A stretch of 64,000 nt of DNA, taken from Pseudonocardia sulfidoxydans NBRC 16205. GTDB lineage: Bacteria > Actinomycetota > Actinomycetes > Mycobacteriales > Pseudonocardiaceae. Positions 16,913-25,287 of this stretch are shown here, piece by piece; positions within the stretch are counted from its first letter, which is position 1, and every line of letters begins with the position of its first letter. The notes below the pieces were generated by a model. The model worked only from the letters and a program-made list of their open reading frames with translations. It was not told the origin of the DNA and did no database searches. The translations under genes were made by a program, and so were the position numbers. The DNA lies in NCBI RefSeq assembly GCF_007989085.1, contig NZ_BJVJ01000033.1, positions 1 to 64,000 of the forward strand, in the 5' to 3' direction.

Positions 16913-16968
16913 CGCGCGCAACCTCACTGTTCGTCGGCGGCGCTGGACCAGCAGTGAGGTTGCGCGCG
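16913..16968. terminator. Bidirectional terminator between DUF5685 gene and glnE
   Basis: Perfect 17-bp arms (CGCGCGCAACCTCACTG and its complement) flank a 22-nt loop in the space between two convergent genes. There is no U-tract on either side. Confidence 0.75.
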
Positions 16969-17027
16969 GTTCGTCGGCCGGCCGGCGGCGGCCCGACCGG
17001 GCGCGGCCGGCCGGCAGCGGAGCCGCG

Positions 17028-20000
17028 TCACCAGCCGTAGAAGACCCGTTCGACGACGGCGCGGGCGCGACGGGTGGTCCGGCGGTAGTCGTCGAGGAAC
17101 ACACCGGGGTCACCGCCGGGCGGGTAGCCCAGTGCGCTGGCGACGGCGGCGAGCTCCCGCCCGGACCGGGGCAGCTGGTCGCCCGGCTTGCCCTTGACCA
17201 GCATGACGGCGTTACGGGCCCGGGTGGCCATGGTCCAGCCGCTGGTGAGCTCGGCGGCGTCGTCGGCGGAGAGCAGGCCCGCGGCGGCGGCCTCACGCAG
17301 CCCACCGAGCGTCGACGTGGTCCGCAGCTCGGGGACGTCCCCGGCGTGCTGGAGCTGCAGCAGCTGCACCGTCCACTCGACGTCGGCGAGGCCGCCGTGG
17401 CCGAGCTTGGTGTGCGTGCTGCGGTCGGCGCCCCGGGGCAGCCGCTCGTCGTCGACCCGGGCCTTGATCCGCCGGATCTCCGTGACGGCGGCGGTGGGCA
17501 GGCCGTCGGCCGGGTAGCGGATGGGGTCGATCATGTCGACGAACCGCTCCCCCAGGTCGCGGTCGCCGGCGATGGGCCGGGCGCGCAGCAGGGCCTGCGC
17601 CTCCCACACCTCGGCCCAGCGGGCGTAGTACTCGCGGTAGGAGCGCAGCGTCCGCACCAGGGCGCCCTGGCGGCCCTCGGGGCGCAGGTCGGCGTCGACG
17701 ACGAGCGCCGGGTCGGGGCTGGCCGAACCGAGGCTGCGCCGCACGGTCTCGGCGACCTGCGTCGCCCACTTCACCGCGGCGGCGTCGGCATCGGGTCCGG
17801 GGTCGAGGGCCTCGCACACGAACAACACGTCGGCGTCGCTGCCGTAGCCCAGCTCGGCGCCGCCGAGGCGGCCCATGCCGATCACGGCGATCCGGGCGGG
17901 CGCGGGGGCCTGGGCGGTGTGCTGCTTGACCGCGGCGTCGACCGTCGCGGAGAGCACGGCGCACCACACCGACGACAACGCGTCGCACACGTCCCCGACC
18001 GGCAGCAGGCCGAGCAGGTCGGCGCAGGCCACGCGCAGCATCTCGTGGCGGCGCAGCGACCGCGCCGACGCGACGGCCTGGTCGAGCGCGTTCTGCCGGC
18101 CGACCGTCGTCAGCAGGGAGGCGGCGACGTCGGCGGGGTCGCGGGTGAGCTCGTCGGGACGTCCGGCGCCCGGCAGCGCCAGCAGCCGCAGCACCTCCGG
18201 CGCCCGCACCAGCAGGTCGGGCACCAGCAGCGACGTGCCCAGCAACCGCATGAGCCGTTGCGCGACGGCACCTTCGTCGCGCAGCAGCCGCAGGTACCAG
18301 GGCGTGAGCGCGAGCGCCTCGGAGACCTTGCGGTAGGACAGCAGCCCGCGGTCGGGATCGGGGCTGTCGGCGAGGTCCTCCAGCAGCACCGGCAGCAGCG
18401 TGTGCTGGATCTGCGCGGCCCGCGACACCCCGCCGGTCAACGCGCGCAGGTGGTTGAGCGCGCCCTCGGGCGAGGCCCAGCCGAGTGCCTGCAGCCGGGC
18501 CTTGGCGGCGTCGGCCGACATCGTGACGGCGTCGGCGGGCAGCCGCGACACCGAGTCGAGCAGCGGGCGGTAGAACAGCTTCTCGTGCAGCCGCCGCACC
18601 CGGCGCGCGTTGCGGTGCCACTCGTCGAGCAGGACGCCGACGACGTCGCGGCGCCCATCGTGGCGCAGCCGCGCCGCGCGGGCGAGCCAGCGCAGCGCCT
18701 CGGTGTCGTCCTCGGCGGGCAGCAGGTGGGTGCGGCGCATGCGCTGCATCTGCAGCCGGTGCTCCAGCAGCCGCAGGAACCGGTAGGAGGCGGCGAGGTT
18801 CGCGCCGTCGTCACGGCCGATGTAGCCGTTGCCCGCCAACGCGTCCAGGGCCTTCAACGTCGAGGGTGACCGGATCTCGGGGTCGGTGCGGCCGTGCACG
18901 AGCTGCAGCAGCTGCACCGCGAACTCGACGTCGCGCAGCCCGCCGCGGCCCAGCTTCAGCTCGCGCTCGGCGTGGTCGGGGCGCACGTGCTCCTCGACGC
19001 GGCGGCGCATCGCCTGCACGTCGCCGACGAAGTCCTCCCGCTCGGCGGCCTTCCAGACCATGGGCGAGACGGTGTCGAGGTAGGCCTGGCCCAGCTCGGG
19101 ATCACCCGCCGCGGGGCGGGCCTTGAGCAGCGCCTGGAACTCCCACGTCTTGGCCCAGCGCCGGTAGTAGGAGGCGTGGCCGTCCAGGGTGCGCACGAGC
19201 GCGCCCTGCTTGCCCTCAGGGCGCAGGTTGGCGTCGATCTCGAAGCAGGCCTCACCGGCGACGCGCATCATCCGGCTCGCGATGCGGGTCGCCGTGGCGT
19301 CCGCGGGTTCGGCGACGAACAGGACGTCGACGTCGGAGACGTAGTTCAGCTCGTAGCCGCCCGTCTTGCCCATCGCGATGACGGCGAGCCGCGCGTCCGG
19401 TTCGGGGGCGTTCTCGGCGACGGCGACCGCGAGCGCGGCGTGCAGGGCCGCGAGCGCGAGGTCGGCGAGCTGGGCCGCGACGTCGTCGACCTCCATGACG
19501 GGCAGCGACGCGTCCCCGACCGCGGCCAGGTCCGCGGCGGCCAGTCCGAGCAGCTCGTCGCGGTAGGCGGTGCGCAGCGCGGTGACGGCCTCGCCCCCGG
19601 TCAGGGTGGCGGCCGACCCGCCGGGGGCGCCGGCGGGCGCCGCGCCCGGGTCGGCGCCCACGGCACGCAACAGGTTCGCGGTGCGCCGCGCCAGGTCCGG
19701 TGGCGGGTCGTGCCGGTCCGGGGTGTCGGCGAGCAGCAGCCACCGGTCGGGATGGGCGACGAGGTGGTCCCCCAGCGCCGTCGACGACCCCGTCAACGCG
19801 AACAGCCGCGCCCGCAGCCCCACGTCGGTGCGCAGCTCGGCGTCGATGGTCGGCCAGTCGGTCGCGGCCTCGGCGAGGCGTTCGACGGTCCGCAGCGCGA
19901 GGTGCGGATCGGGGCTGCGGGCCAACGCCCACATGATCTCCTCGGCCCCGGCGACGGGTCCGTCGTCGGACCACCAGCCGAGCTTCTCCAGCGTCGGGGT

Positions 20001-20060
20001 CGTCCAGGGCTCGACGAGCCCGAGCCGGGCCGGCGAGGTGCCGCCGCTGCGATCCGCCAC
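17028..20060 (-). CDS. glnE: GlnE, bifunctional glutamine synthetase adenylyltransferase/deadenylylase
   Basis: 1010 aa from a GTG at 20060, the normal length. GlnE adenylylates and deadenylylates glutamine synthetase. It has two nucleotidyltransferase halves: the N-terminal (deadenylylating) one with VIAMGKTGGYELNYVSDVDV and the C-terminal one with GMGRLGGAELGYGSDADV. Both keep the G-x-D-x-D metal ligands, so both activities should be intact. The linker contains KLGRGGLRDVEFAVQLLQL and KLGHGGLADVEWTVQLLQL. It is the last gene of a glnA2-GNAT-glnE run, 16 nt after the GNAT gene. The frame is open far upstream, but this start fits family length. Confidence 0.95.
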   Translation of the reverse strand: MADRSGGTSPARLGLVEPWTTPTLEKLGWWSDDGPVAGAEEIMWALARSPDPHLALRTVERLAEAATDWPTIDAELRTDVGLRARLFALTGSSTALGDHLVAHPDRWLLLADTPDRHDPPPDLARRTANLLRAVGADPGAAPAGAPGGSAATLTGGEAVTALRTAYRDELLGLAAADLAAVGDASLPVMEVDDVAAQLADLALAALHAALAVAVAENAPEPDARLAVIAMGKTGGYELNYVSDVDVLFVAEPADATATRIASRMMRVAGEACFEIDANLRPEGKQGALVRTLDGHASYYRRWAKTWEFQALLKARPAAGDPELGQAYLDTVSPMVWKAAEREDFVGDVQAMRRRVEEHVRPDHAERELKLGRGGLRDVEFAVQLLQLVHGRTDPEIRSPSTLKALDALAGNGYIGRDDGANLAASYRFLRLLEHRLQMQRMRRTHLLPAEDDTEALRWLARAARLRHDGRRDVVGVLLDEWHRNARRVRRLHEKLFYRPLLDSVSRLPADAVTMSADAAKARLQALGWASPEGALNHLRALTGGVSRAAQIQHTLLPVLLEDLADSPDPDRGLLSYRKVSEALALTPWYLRLLRDEGAVAQRLMRLLGTSLLVPDLLVRAPEVLRLLALPGAGRPDELTRDPADVAASLLTTVGRQNALDQAVASARSLRRHEMLRVACADLLGLLPVGDVCDALSSVWCAVLSATVDAAVKQHTAQAPAPARIAVIGMGRLGGAELGYGSDADVLFVCEALDPGPDADAAAVKWATQVAETVRRSLGSASPDPALVVDADLRPEGRQGALVRTLRSYREYYARWAEVWEAQALLRARPIAGDRDLGERFVDMIDPIRYPADGLPTAAVTEIRRIKARVDDERLPRGADRSTHTKLGHGGLADVEWTVQLLQLQHAGDVPELRTTSTLGGLREAAAAGLLSADDAAELTSGWTMATRARNAVMLVKGKPGDQLPRSGRELAAVASALGYPPGGDPGVFLDDYRRTTRRARAVVERVFYGW

Positions 20061-20076
20061 GATCGCCGATCCTGCC

Positions 20077-20985
20077 CTATCGCGCCTGCGCGTGCGCCGG
20101 GACCAGCCGTACCTCACGGTGCAGCCCGGCGGGCTGGTAGCCGATGCGGGCGTAGATCCGGTTGGGGACGTCGGCGGCGACGTCGGTGAACAGGACGACG
20201 TCGCGCGCGCCCGCGGCGAGTGCCCGGGCGGTCGCCGCCGCGGTGACCGCCGACGCGTAGCCGTGGCCACGGTGCTCGGGCGGGGTGTAGACGGGGCCGA
20301 TCCGCGCGGCACCCGCCGCCGCTCTCCTGCCGACGGCGAACGCCACCGGCGTCCCCGCGTCCTCCCACACCACGACGTCGCGTCCCACCGCCCGGTGCTC
20401 CGCGACGAGCGTCGCCGGGTCCGGGCCGGTCGCGGGCGCCCCGTCGCCGTCGGGGTCGGGGCGCCCGGGGTGGTCGACGGCGACGTCGGCGGCGAAGGCG
20501 CGCAGCCACTGCGCGAGCATCGGCCCGTCGTCCTCGACGGCGGCCCGCGCCGCACCGGGGACGCCACCGGGCCCGACGAGACCGCCGAGGACCCACAGCC
20601 GCATGTCGACGTCGGTCATCGGGACCTCGCCCGTGCGGGCGCTGCGGGCCGCGGCCAAGGCGTCGGCGGCGGGTGCGGCGCCGAACAGGCCGCGGTCTGC
20701 CATCGGGATGTCGCCGAGCGCGTCGGCGACCGCCGCGGCCGCCTCCGGCGGCAGGCCCGACACGAGCAGCGCGAACCCGGCGAACCGCAGCGCGGCACCG
20801 ACGACGCGGTCGCCGCCGTCGTGCACGGTCAGCAGCGTGTCGACGCCGAGGCCGCCGCCCGCGACCTCGGCCAGCGCCGTGAGGGCGACGGTGTTGGCAT
20901 GCGGGTCCGCCGAGAGCAGGGGCAGCGCGAGGCGGCCCCACCGCTCGGTCCCGCGGTCATCGGTGTCGTAGAGCCGGACGTCCAC
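20077..20985 (-). CDS. GNAT-family N-acetyltransferase between glnA2 and glnE
   Basis: 302 aa from a GTG at 20985 (an ATG at 21021 is an alternative). The C-terminal half is a GNAT domain with the acetyl-CoA loop YTPPEHRGHGYASAV and the final RIYARIGYQPAG. The N-terminal half is a divergent, possibly second GNAT-like fold. It sits between glnA2 and glnE with 45- and 16-nt gaps. In M. tuberculosis these two genes are direct neighbours, so this gene is an insertion relative to that layout. Substrate unknown. Confidence 0.82.
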   Translation of the reverse strand: MDVRLYDTDDRGTERWGRLALPLLSADPHANTVALTALAEVAGGGLGVDTLLTVHDGGDRVVGAALRFAGFALLVSGLPPEAAAAVADALGDIPMADRGLFGAAPAADALAAARSARTGEVPMTDVDMRLWVLGGLVGPGGVPGAARAAVEDDGPMLAQWLRAFAADVAVDHPGRPDPDGDGAPATGPDPATLVAEHRAVGRDVVVWEDAGTPVAFAVGRRAAAGAARIGPVYTPPEHRGHGYASAVTAAATARALAAGARDVVLFTDVAADVPNRIYARIGYQPAGLHREVRLVPAHAQAR

Positions 20986-21030
20986 GACGCGATGGTGCCC
21001 GGCCGCAGCGGCCGGGGCCATCGAATTGCG

Positions 21031-22374
21031 TCAGAGGATCGGCAGGTACGTCGCCAGCTCGTAGGGCGTGACCTGGCGGCGGTACCCGTCCCACTCCTGA
21101 CGCTTGTTGCGCAGGAAGAAGTCGAACACGTGCTCGCCCAGGACCTCCGCGACCAGCTCCGAGTGCTCCATCGCCGACAGCGCCTCGGTGAGGTTCTGCG
21201 GCAACATCTCGTAGCCCATCGCGCGGCGCTCGGTCTCCGTCAGCGACCAGACGTCGTCCTCGGTGGGCGGGGGCAGCTCGTAGCCCTTCTGCACACCCCG
21301 CAGCCCGGCCCCGAGGATCACCGCGAACGCCAGGTACGGGTTGCACGCACTGTCGAGGCTGCGGATCTCCACCCGCCGCGTCGACTGCTTGCCCGGCGAG
21401 TACATCGGCACCCGCACCAGCGCCGACCGGTTCGCGTGGCCCCACGACACGGCCGTCGGCGCCTCGCCACCGGTGATGAGCCGCTTGTAGGAGTTCACGA
21501 ACTGGTTGGTCACCGCGCTCATCTCGCGGGCGTGCCGCAGCACCCCGGCGACGAACGCCTTGCCGGTCGCGGACAGCTCGTAGGGGTCGTCCGGGTCGTG
21601 GAAGGCGTTGCGGTCGCCCTCGAACAGCGAGAAGTGGGTGTGCATCGCCGAGCCCGGATGGTCGGAGAACGGCTTGGGCATGAACGACGCCCGCACGCCC
21701 TGCATGAGCGCGACCTCCTTCACGACGTAGCGGAACGTCATGATGTTGTCGGCCATCGTCAGCGCGTCGGCGTAGCGCAGGTCGATCTCCTGCTGGCCGG
21801 GCCCGCCCTCGTGGTGGCTGAACTCGACGGAGATGCCCATCGACTCCAGCGTCTCGATCGCGTTGCGCCGGAAGTGCGGCGCCACGTCGTGGGAGGCCTG
21901 GTCGAAGTAGCCGCCGTTGTCGGCGGCGACGGGGGGCGACCCGTCCGACGGCAGGTCGCGCAGCAGGTAGAACTCGATCTCCGGGTGGACGTAGCAGGTG
22001 AACCCGGCCTCGCCCGCCTTCGACAGCGCCCGGCGCAGCACGTGCCGCGGATCGGCCCACGACGGCGAGCCGTCGGGCATCGCGATGTCGCAGAACATGC
22101 GCGCCGAGTAGTGCTCGCCGCTCGCGGTCTCCCACGGCAGGACCTGGAACGTCGAGGGATCGGGGCGGGCCACCATGTCGGACTCGTAGATCCGGGCGAA
22201 GCCCTCGATCGCGGAGCCGTCGAAGCCGATGCCCTCGGCGAACGCGCCCTCGAGCTCGGCCGGTGCGACCGCCACCGACTTGAGGTAGCCGAGCACGTCG
22301 GTGAACCACAGCCGCACGAAGCGGATGTCGCGTTCCTCGAGCGTGCGGAGCACGAACTCCTGCTGACGATCCAT
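21031..22374 (-). CDS. glnA2: GlnA2, type I glutamine synthetase
   Basis: 447 aa starting MDRQQEFVLRTLEERDIRF, matching mycobacterial GlnA2 from the first residue, so the ATG at 22374 is chosen over the GTG six bases upstream. Active-site segments are visible: EIEFYLLRD, EFSHHEGGPGQQEID, MPKPFSDHPGSAMHTHFSL, RSALVRVPMY and DSACNPYLAFAV. GlnA2-type enzymes are short glutamine synthetases of nitrogen metabolism. I do not see the NLPP adenylylation loop in the usual place (the C-terminus reads RRAMGYEMLPQNLTEAL), so control by the adjacent GlnE is uncertain. Confidence 0.95.
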   Translation of the reverse strand: MDRQQEFVLRTLEERDIRFVRLWFTDVLGYLKSVAVAPAELEGAFAEGIGFDGSAIEGFARIYESDMVARPDPSTFQVLPWETASGEHYSARMFCDIAMPDGSPSWADPRHVLRRALSKAGEAGFTCYVHPEIEFYLLRDLPSDGSPPVAADNGGYFDQASHDVAPHFRRNAIETLESMGISVEFSHHEGGPGQQEIDLRYADALTMADNIMTFRYVVKEVALMQGVRASFMPKPFSDHPGSAMHTHFSLFEGDRNAFHDPDDPYELSATGKAFVAGVLRHAREMSAVTNQFVNSYKRLITGGEAPTAVSWGHANRSALVRVPMYSPGKQSTRRVEIRSLDSACNPYLAFAVILGAGLRGVQKGYELPPPTEDDVWSLTETERRAMGYEMLPQNLTEALSAMEHSELVAEVLGEHVFDFFLRNKRQEWDGYRRQVTPYELATYLPIL

Positions 22375-22462
22375 GGTCACCGAGCCTAGGAACGGGCTGT
22401 TACGGGAATGTTTCGACGCCGGTGGGTCCCGGCGACATCACGCCGACAGCATCGGCGGACGG

Positions 22463-24055
22463 TCACGACAGCCTGCACTCCAGCCCTTCGGCGGGCAACG
22501 TCAGGTCGGTCAGGTACGCCGTGACCGCGTCGTCGACGCACGCGTTGCCCTGCAACGACGCCGTGTGCTGCTCGCCGTCGACCTTGATCAGCCGCCCGCC
22601 CAGCGCCGTCGCGAGGTCGACGCCGGCCTGGTACGGGGTGGCCGGGTCGCCCGTGACGGAGACGACGACCGTCGGCGGCAGCCCGTCGACCTGCGGCACG
22701 TGCGGCCGGCTCGTCGGCTCGACCGGCCAGAACGCGCACGGGTCGAGCGCGTCGACCGGGCCCTTGCCCGTGCTGCGGAACGGCGCCACCTCGTCGACCT
22801 TGCGGTTCTGCTCGTCGATCTGGGCGCGGTCGGTGATCTGCTGCTCGTCGACGCAGCTGATGGCCGTGAACGCCTCGAGCATGTTCGAGTAGTGCCCCTT
22901 GGCGTCGCGGTCGTAGTACAGGTCGGCCAGGCGCAGCAGGATCGTCCCGTTGCCCCGCGCCAGGTCGGCGATGCCGCGGGACAGGATCGGGTAGGCCGCC
23001 GACACGTACAGCGCCTGCGAGATGCCCGTCTGCGCGTCGTTCCAGCCCAGGGTGCGGCCGGCGAGGGCGGGCAGCGGGTCGTCGATCAGCGGACGGACCA
23101 GCGACAGCCACACCGTCGTCGCCTTCGCCGGGTCCTGGCCCAGCGGGCACGGCGTGGTCTGCGCGGCGCACCACGTCGCGAAAGCGTCGAACGCGCCCTG
23201 GAAGCCCGCGTTCTGGTCGATCGTGCGGTCGATCGTCGTCTGCTGCGGGTCGAGCGCGCCGTCGAGCACGAGGGCCCGCACGTTCTGCGGGAACGCCTCG
23301 GCGTAGGTCGAGCCGATCCGGGTGCCGTAGGAGAAGCCCGCGTAGGTGAGCTTCCGGTCGCCCAGTACCGCGCGCAGCACGTCCATGTCCTTCACGACGT
23401 CACGCGTGCCGACGTTGGCCAGCACGTCGACACCGGTCTTGGACACGCAGCCCTGCACGAACCGCTTGTTCTCCGCCTCCGTCCCGGCGACCCCGGCCGG
23501 TGACGGGTCGGTGTCGTCGTCGGCGCGCTCGGCGTCGTTCTGCCGGTCGTCGAGACAGTCGATCGCGGGTGTGCTCGCGCCGACGCCGCGCGGGTCGAAC
23601 CCGACGAGGTCGAACCGGGCCAGCACCGCCGCCGGCGTCTTCGAGCTGGTGCCCAGCGACGCGGCGAACTCGATGCCGGAGCCGCCCGGGCCACCCGGGT
23701 TCACCAGCAGCGAGCCGATCCGGTTCGCCTGGTCGGTGGCCTTGTGCCGCAACACCGCGATGTCGGCGGTCCTGCCGTCCGGGTCGGCGTAGTCGAGCGG
23801 GACGCGCAACATCGCGCAGTCGAGGCCCGGGGTGGTGAAGGTCTTCTCCTCGTCGGCCGAGGAGGAGAACTGGGCGCACGAGCCCCACGACAACGTCTGG
23901 TCGTAGAACGACTTCAGCGCCGGGTCGCTACCCGCCGCCGCCTCCGCCGACGCACCGCTCGTCGACGTGGTGCACGCCGCGGTCAGGACCGCCGCGAGCA
24001 GGACGGCGAGGATCCCGAGGGGCGTGCGAAGTGTGCGACGGGGTACCGGGGACAC
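22463..24055 (-). CDS. Secreted alpha/beta-hydrolase lipoprotein, CaeA/TAP-like
   Basis: 530 aa from a GTG at 24055. A signal peptide (TPLGILAVLLAAVLTAAC) ends in a lipobox. The hydrolase core has an oxyanion segment LLVNPGGPGGSGIEF, nucleophile elbow YAGFSYGTRIG, Asp in SVTGDPATPYQAG and His in GEQHTASL, so the Ser-Asp-His triad is complete. It belongs to the tripeptidyl aminopeptidase/esterase family, like M. tuberculosis Rv2223c/Rv2224c (CaeA). The order glnE, glnA2, this gene and panB is the same as Rv2221c-Rv2225. It should act at the cell envelope on peptides or esters. Confidence 0.9.
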   Translation of the reverse strand: MSPVPRRTLRTPLGILAVLLAAVLTAACTTSTSGASAEAAAGSDPALKSFYDQTLSWGSCAQFSSSADEEKTFTTPGLDCAMLRVPLDYADPDGRTADIAVLRHKATDQANRIGSLLVNPGGPGGSGIEFAASLGTSSKTPAAVLARFDLVGFDPRGVGASTPAIDCLDDRQNDAERADDDTDPSPAGVAGTEAENKRFVQGCVSKTGVDVLANVGTRDVVKDMDVLRAVLGDRKLTYAGFSYGTRIGSTYAEAFPQNVRALVLDGALDPQQTTIDRTIDQNAGFQGAFDAFATWCAAQTTPCPLGQDPAKATTVWLSLVRPLIDDPLPALAGRTLGWNDAQTGISQALYVSAAYPILSRGIADLARGNGTILLRLADLYYDRDAKGHYSNMLEAFTAISCVDEQQITDRAQIDEQNRKVDEVAPFRSTGKGPVDALDPCAFWPVEPTSRPHVPQVDGLPPTVVVSVTGDPATPYQAGVDLATALGGRLIKVDGEQHTASLQGNACVDDAVTAYLTDLTLPAEGLECRLS

Positions 24056-24295
24056 CGTGTCAGCATGCCAGCGAGCGGGTGCGCGCCGTGACCACCCGGG
24101 CGAACTGCCCCGTCGGGTCCCCCGGTTAGGGGACGCGCGGCACGGACGACGCGCCGGCGCCGGCGGGGTGCAGGTCACTCTGTGACCTGGGTCGCCCGGC
24201 GCAGCGCCCGGGACGTCCTCGGTGTCACGCTTCGCTCACCAGCCCCTGACGACCCGGGGACCCGCGACGCGGGCCTCGAGGGAGGACGGACGACG

Positions 24296-25174
24296 ATGTC
24301 TGCTGCCGAGCACACCCCTGCGACCGGTCGAGCGGGCGAGCCCGCCGAGGAGTCGCCCTACCGCACCACGGCCCGGCCCAAGCGCACGCGCCTGCACCAT
24401 CTCGCCGAGATGAAGCAGCGGGGCGAGCGGTGGCCGATGCTCACCGCCTACGACCGCTACTCCGCGGAGATCTTCGACGAGGCCGGTATCCCGGTACTGC
24501 TCGTCGGCGACTCCGCCGGCAACAACGTCTACGGCTACGACAACACCATCCCGGTCACCGTCGACGAGCTCATGCCGCTCGTGAAGGCGGTGGTCCGCGG
24601 GGCGCCCCACGCGCTGGTCGTCGCCGACCTGCCCTTCGGCAGCTACCAGGTCTCCGCCGCGCAGGCGATGGAGACGGGCATCCGGTTCATGAAGGAGGGC
24701 GGCGCGCACGCGGTCAAGCTCGAGGGCGGGGCCCGGTTCGCCCCGCAGGTCGACGCACTCGCCGGCTCCGGCATCCCGGTGATGGCCCACCTCGGCTTCA
24801 CCCCGCAGAGCGAGCACGCGCTGGGCGGCTTCCGCATCCAGGGCCGCGGCGACGCGGGCGAACGCCTGATCGAGGACGCGCTCGCGCTGCAGCAGGCCGG
24901 CGCGTTCGCCGTCGTGCTGGAGATGGTGCCCGCCGACGTCGCCAAGCGGGTGACCGCCGAGCTCGCGATCCCGACGATCGGCATCGGCGCCGGGCCCGAC
25001 TGCGACGCGCAGGTCCTGGTGTGGTCGGACATGGCGGGGATGAACCGCGGGCACAAGCCGCGCTTCGTGAAGCCCTACGCCGACATGGGCTCGGTCCTGC
25101 TCGACGCGGCTCGTGCGTACGCGGCGGACGTGCGCGGCGGCGAGTACCCGGACGCGGACCACTCCTACAGCTGA
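24296..25174 (+). CDS. panB: PanB, 3-methyl-2-oxobutanoate hydroxymethyltransferase
   Basis: 292 aa from the ATG at 24296, preceded by GAGGGAGGA. The enzyme transfers a hydroxymethyl group from methylenetetrahydrofolate to ketoisovalerate, the first step of pantothenate synthesis. The barrel motifs are present: [61 protein letters not shown], the catalytic Glu in [14 protein letters not shown], and [18 protein letters not shown]. The N-terminal 30 residues are a variable extension common in actinobacteria. It is divergent from the CaeA-like gene. Confidence 0.95.
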   Translation: MSAAEHTPATGRAGEPAEESPYRTTARPKRTRLHHLAEMKQRGERWPMLTAYDRYSAEIFDEAGIPVLLVGDSAGNNVYGYDNTIPVTVDELMPLVKAVVRGAPHALVVADLPFGSYQVSAAQAMETGIRFMKEGGAHAVKLEGGARFAPQVDALAGSGIPVMAHLGFTPQSEHALGGFRIQGRGDAGERLIEDALALQQAGAFAVVLEMVPADVAKRVTAELAIPTIGIGAGPDCDAQVLVWSDMAGMNRGHKPRFVKPYADMGSVLLDAARAYAADVRGGEYPDADHSYS

Positions 25175-25190
25175 CCCCGCCGGCCGTTCC

Positions 25191-25216
25191 CGAACGAACG
25201 GCCCCGCCGCGCAAGT
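25191..25216. repeat. Degenerate half copy of the 51-nt palindrome
   Basis: CGAACGAACGGC followed by CCCGCCGCGCAAGTC resembles the left arm of the neighbouring full element (CGAACGAACGGCACAGTCGC). It lies head to tail 33 nt in front of the complete copy, as if an older arm had been duplicated and decayed. Confidence 0.5.
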
Positions 25217-25223
25217 CCTTTCC

Positions 25224-25274
25224 GAACGAACGGCACAGTCGCGCAACTCAGTTGCGTGACTGTGCCGTTCGTTC
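25224..25274. terminator. 51-nt palindrome, bidirectional terminator (repeat copy 2)
   Basis: The left 25-nt arm is identical to the one at 9308. The right arm has a single C-to-T change that keeps pairing as G-U in RNA, and the central base is C instead of G. It separates the convergent panB and glutamate-cysteine ligase family genes, the same kind of position as copy 1. Confidence 0.85.
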
Positions 25275-25287
25275 GTGTCGGAGGGCG

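Noticed and set aside
19570-22389. 939-codon plus-strand open frame
   Set aside because: It is antisense to glnE, the GNAT gene and glnA2, with no domain and the composition of a high-GC shadow frame.
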